DNA from: Parcubacteria group bacterium CG10_big_fil_rev_8_21_14_0_10_38_31
GTDB lineage: Bacteria > Patescibacteriota > Minisyncoccia > GCA-002772825
Direction of reading: 5' to 3'
DNA: 5,504 nt
NCBI GenBank assembly: GCA_002772825.1
Contig: PFDM01000033.1
Coordinates: 1,017-6,520, forward strand
Both the position numbers and the translations under genes were made by a program. This document shows positions 4,696 through 5,504 of this stretch, one piece after another. Every line of letters begins with the position of its first letter. Position 1 is the first letter of the stretch. Under the pieces are notes generated by a model. The model was not told the DNA's origin and made no database searches. It saw only the letters and a list, made by a program, of their open reading frames with translations.

Positions 4696-5504
4696 TTATA
4701 CCTTATATATCTCTTCAAATCCAATAGTCCCGTTAAAAACTTTAAGAACGGCGTCTTCTCTCATCGTAAGCATACCGCCCTTGCGCGCTTTTACCATGAT
4801 TTCATTTTCAACAGGATTATTAACAATAGCTTCTTCTATCTCTTTAGTTTTTTCAAACATTTCAAAAACAGCGGCCCTGCCCCTTGTTCCCCTTGGGCAA
4901 GAGGAAGAAGGCAACGCTTGATAAATCTTATCAGGAAACTTTATAGCACTTCTCGCTTCAGGAGAGATCCCTTCTAACTCTTTTTCTAATTTCTCTCTTA
5001 AAGAATCTGTCATTGGCATCTCTTTCTTAGACTCGGGGCAGAGTGTCTGGACAAGCCTTTGACCTATGGCAAGGACCAAGGTAGGAGCAAGAAGATAAGG
5101 ATCAACCCCCATATCAACCAGACGAGGTATGACGCCTACTGCACTGTTAGTATGAAGTGTAGAAAGAACAAGGTGTCCGGTAAGCGCTGCCTGAATGGCG
5201 AGTTGGGCCGTTTCTTTATCTCTAATCTCACCAACCATTATAATGTCCGGGTCTTGTCTTAATACAGAACGAAGTCCATTAGCGAAAGTATAACCGATTT
5301 CAGGTCTGACTTGAGACTGACTTATCCCTTCCACGTTATACTCCACAGGATCTTCAAGAGAAATTATATTATTTTTTTCTCTATCCAACGACTGAAGCAT
5401 TGCATACAGGGTAGTCGTTTTACCGGACCCTGTTGGACCTGTTAACAAGATCATCCCATACGGGCTTCTAATGGCCTTTTTGACAATCTCAAGGTTTCTA
5501 CCCG
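4696..5504 (-). CDS. pilB: Pilus extension ATPase PilB, C-terminal part (N-terminus beyond window)
   Basis: The frame is open from the window edge to TAA at 4698-4696, giving 268 residues that hold the whole ATPase core. Residue numbers here count from the first full codon. Walker A is GPTGSGKTT (22-30), the Asp-box ISLEDPVEY, the Walker B region DPDIIMVGEIRD, and the His box TGHLVLSTLHTNSAVG. These match PilB/GspE, which polymerises pilin through PilC. Reading starts before the internal Met17 because RSPYGMILLTGPTG is conserved family sequence, so that ATG is not the true start. Oddity: the family's tetracysteine zinc motif is reduced to two single cysteines, C155 (LCPES) and C202 (SSCPRGTRGR). 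It heads the cluster: receiver gene 7 nt downstream, then pilT and pilC. GspE of a type II secretion system is the alternative, but the adjacent pilT favours PilB. Confidence 0.96.
   Translation of the reverse strand, partial: GRNLEIVKKAIRSPYGMILLTGPTGSGKTTTLYAMLQSLDREKNNIISLEDPVEYNVEGISQSQVRPEIGYTFANGLRSVLRQDPDIIMVGEIRDKETAQLAIQAALTGHLVLSTLHTNSAVGVIPRLVDMGVDPYLLAPTLVLAIGQRLVQTLCPESKKEMPMTDSLREKLEKELEGISPEARSAIKFPDKIYQALPSSSCPRGTRGRAAVFEMFEKTKEIEEAIVNNPVENEIMVKARKGGMLTMREDAVLKVFNGTIGFEEIYKV

Noticed and set aside
4689..4724. Twelve-residue N-terminal extension of the receiver protein from an upstream TTG
   Set aside because: The codon at 4724 is TTG inside pilB, the extra residues resemble no receiver domain, and the ATG at 4688 gives a canonical start with a 7-nt intergenic gap and CheY-like numbering.
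4429..4977. Open reading frames of 67-182 codons on the plus strand, this being the longest
   Set aside because: All lie antisense to well-supported minus-strand genes, lack recognisable domains, and have low-complexity or Ser-rich compositions expected of shadow frames.
1..5504. CRISPR array, tRNA, rRNA or insertion sequence
   Set aside because: No regularly spaced direct repeats, cloverleaf-like segments, rRNA-like stretches or transposase frames were seen; nearly the whole window is pilus coding sequence.

Overview
The window is part of a type IV pilus (T4P) assembly locus. Every gene is on the minus strand, so transcription runs from high to low coordinates. The gene order, low GC, short spacers, lack of clear Shine-Dalgarno sequences, and the FTLIELLVVIAIIGILSS-type pilin suggest a Candidate Phyla Radiation (Patescibacteria, probably Parcubacteria-like) bacterium. 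That assignment is inferred from style, since no marker gene is present. All visible stop codons are TAA and no in-frame TGA is needed, so the standard bacterial code fits.

Layout in the direction of transcription: (1) 5504-4696, C-terminal 268 residues of the extension ATPase PilB, cut by the window edge. (2) 4688-4254, a stand-alone CheY-like receiver protein. (3) 4244-3180, the retraction ATPase PilT. (4) 3163-1955, the inner-membrane platform protein PilC. These four are 7, 9 and 16 nt apart and look like one operon. (5) 1954-1759, an AT-rich 196-bp gap with a candidate -10 box, a perfect DnaA-box 9-mer and a long imperfect hairpin; it probably holds the promoter and leader of the pilin gene. 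(6) 1758-1282, the major prepilin. (7) 1256-1224, a strong hairpin that looks like an intrinsic terminator. (8) 1210-410, the prepilin peptidase PilD. (9) 394-1, the first 131 residues of a second prepilin-like protein (FimT/GspH-like minor pilin), cut by the left edge.

How they work together: PilD cleaves and probably N-methylates the two prepilins. PilB drives polymerisation through PilC, PilT drives depolymerisation, and the receiver protein may tie the motors to a phosphorelay whose kinase is not in the window.

The most unusual content is repeats inside coding sequence. pilD carries two long perfect inverted repeats (45 and 33 bp overall, both multiples of three) in loops between membrane segments. 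Each arm is itself a small quasi-palindrome. The downstream minor prepilin has a 21-bp unit duplicated in tandem, containing a CTTG...CAAG palindrome, immediately before its peptidase cleavage site. All three keep the reading frame and look like in-frame palindromic insertions, formally similar to Rickettsia palindromic elements. No such element was noticed in pilB, pilT, pilC or the receiver gene.
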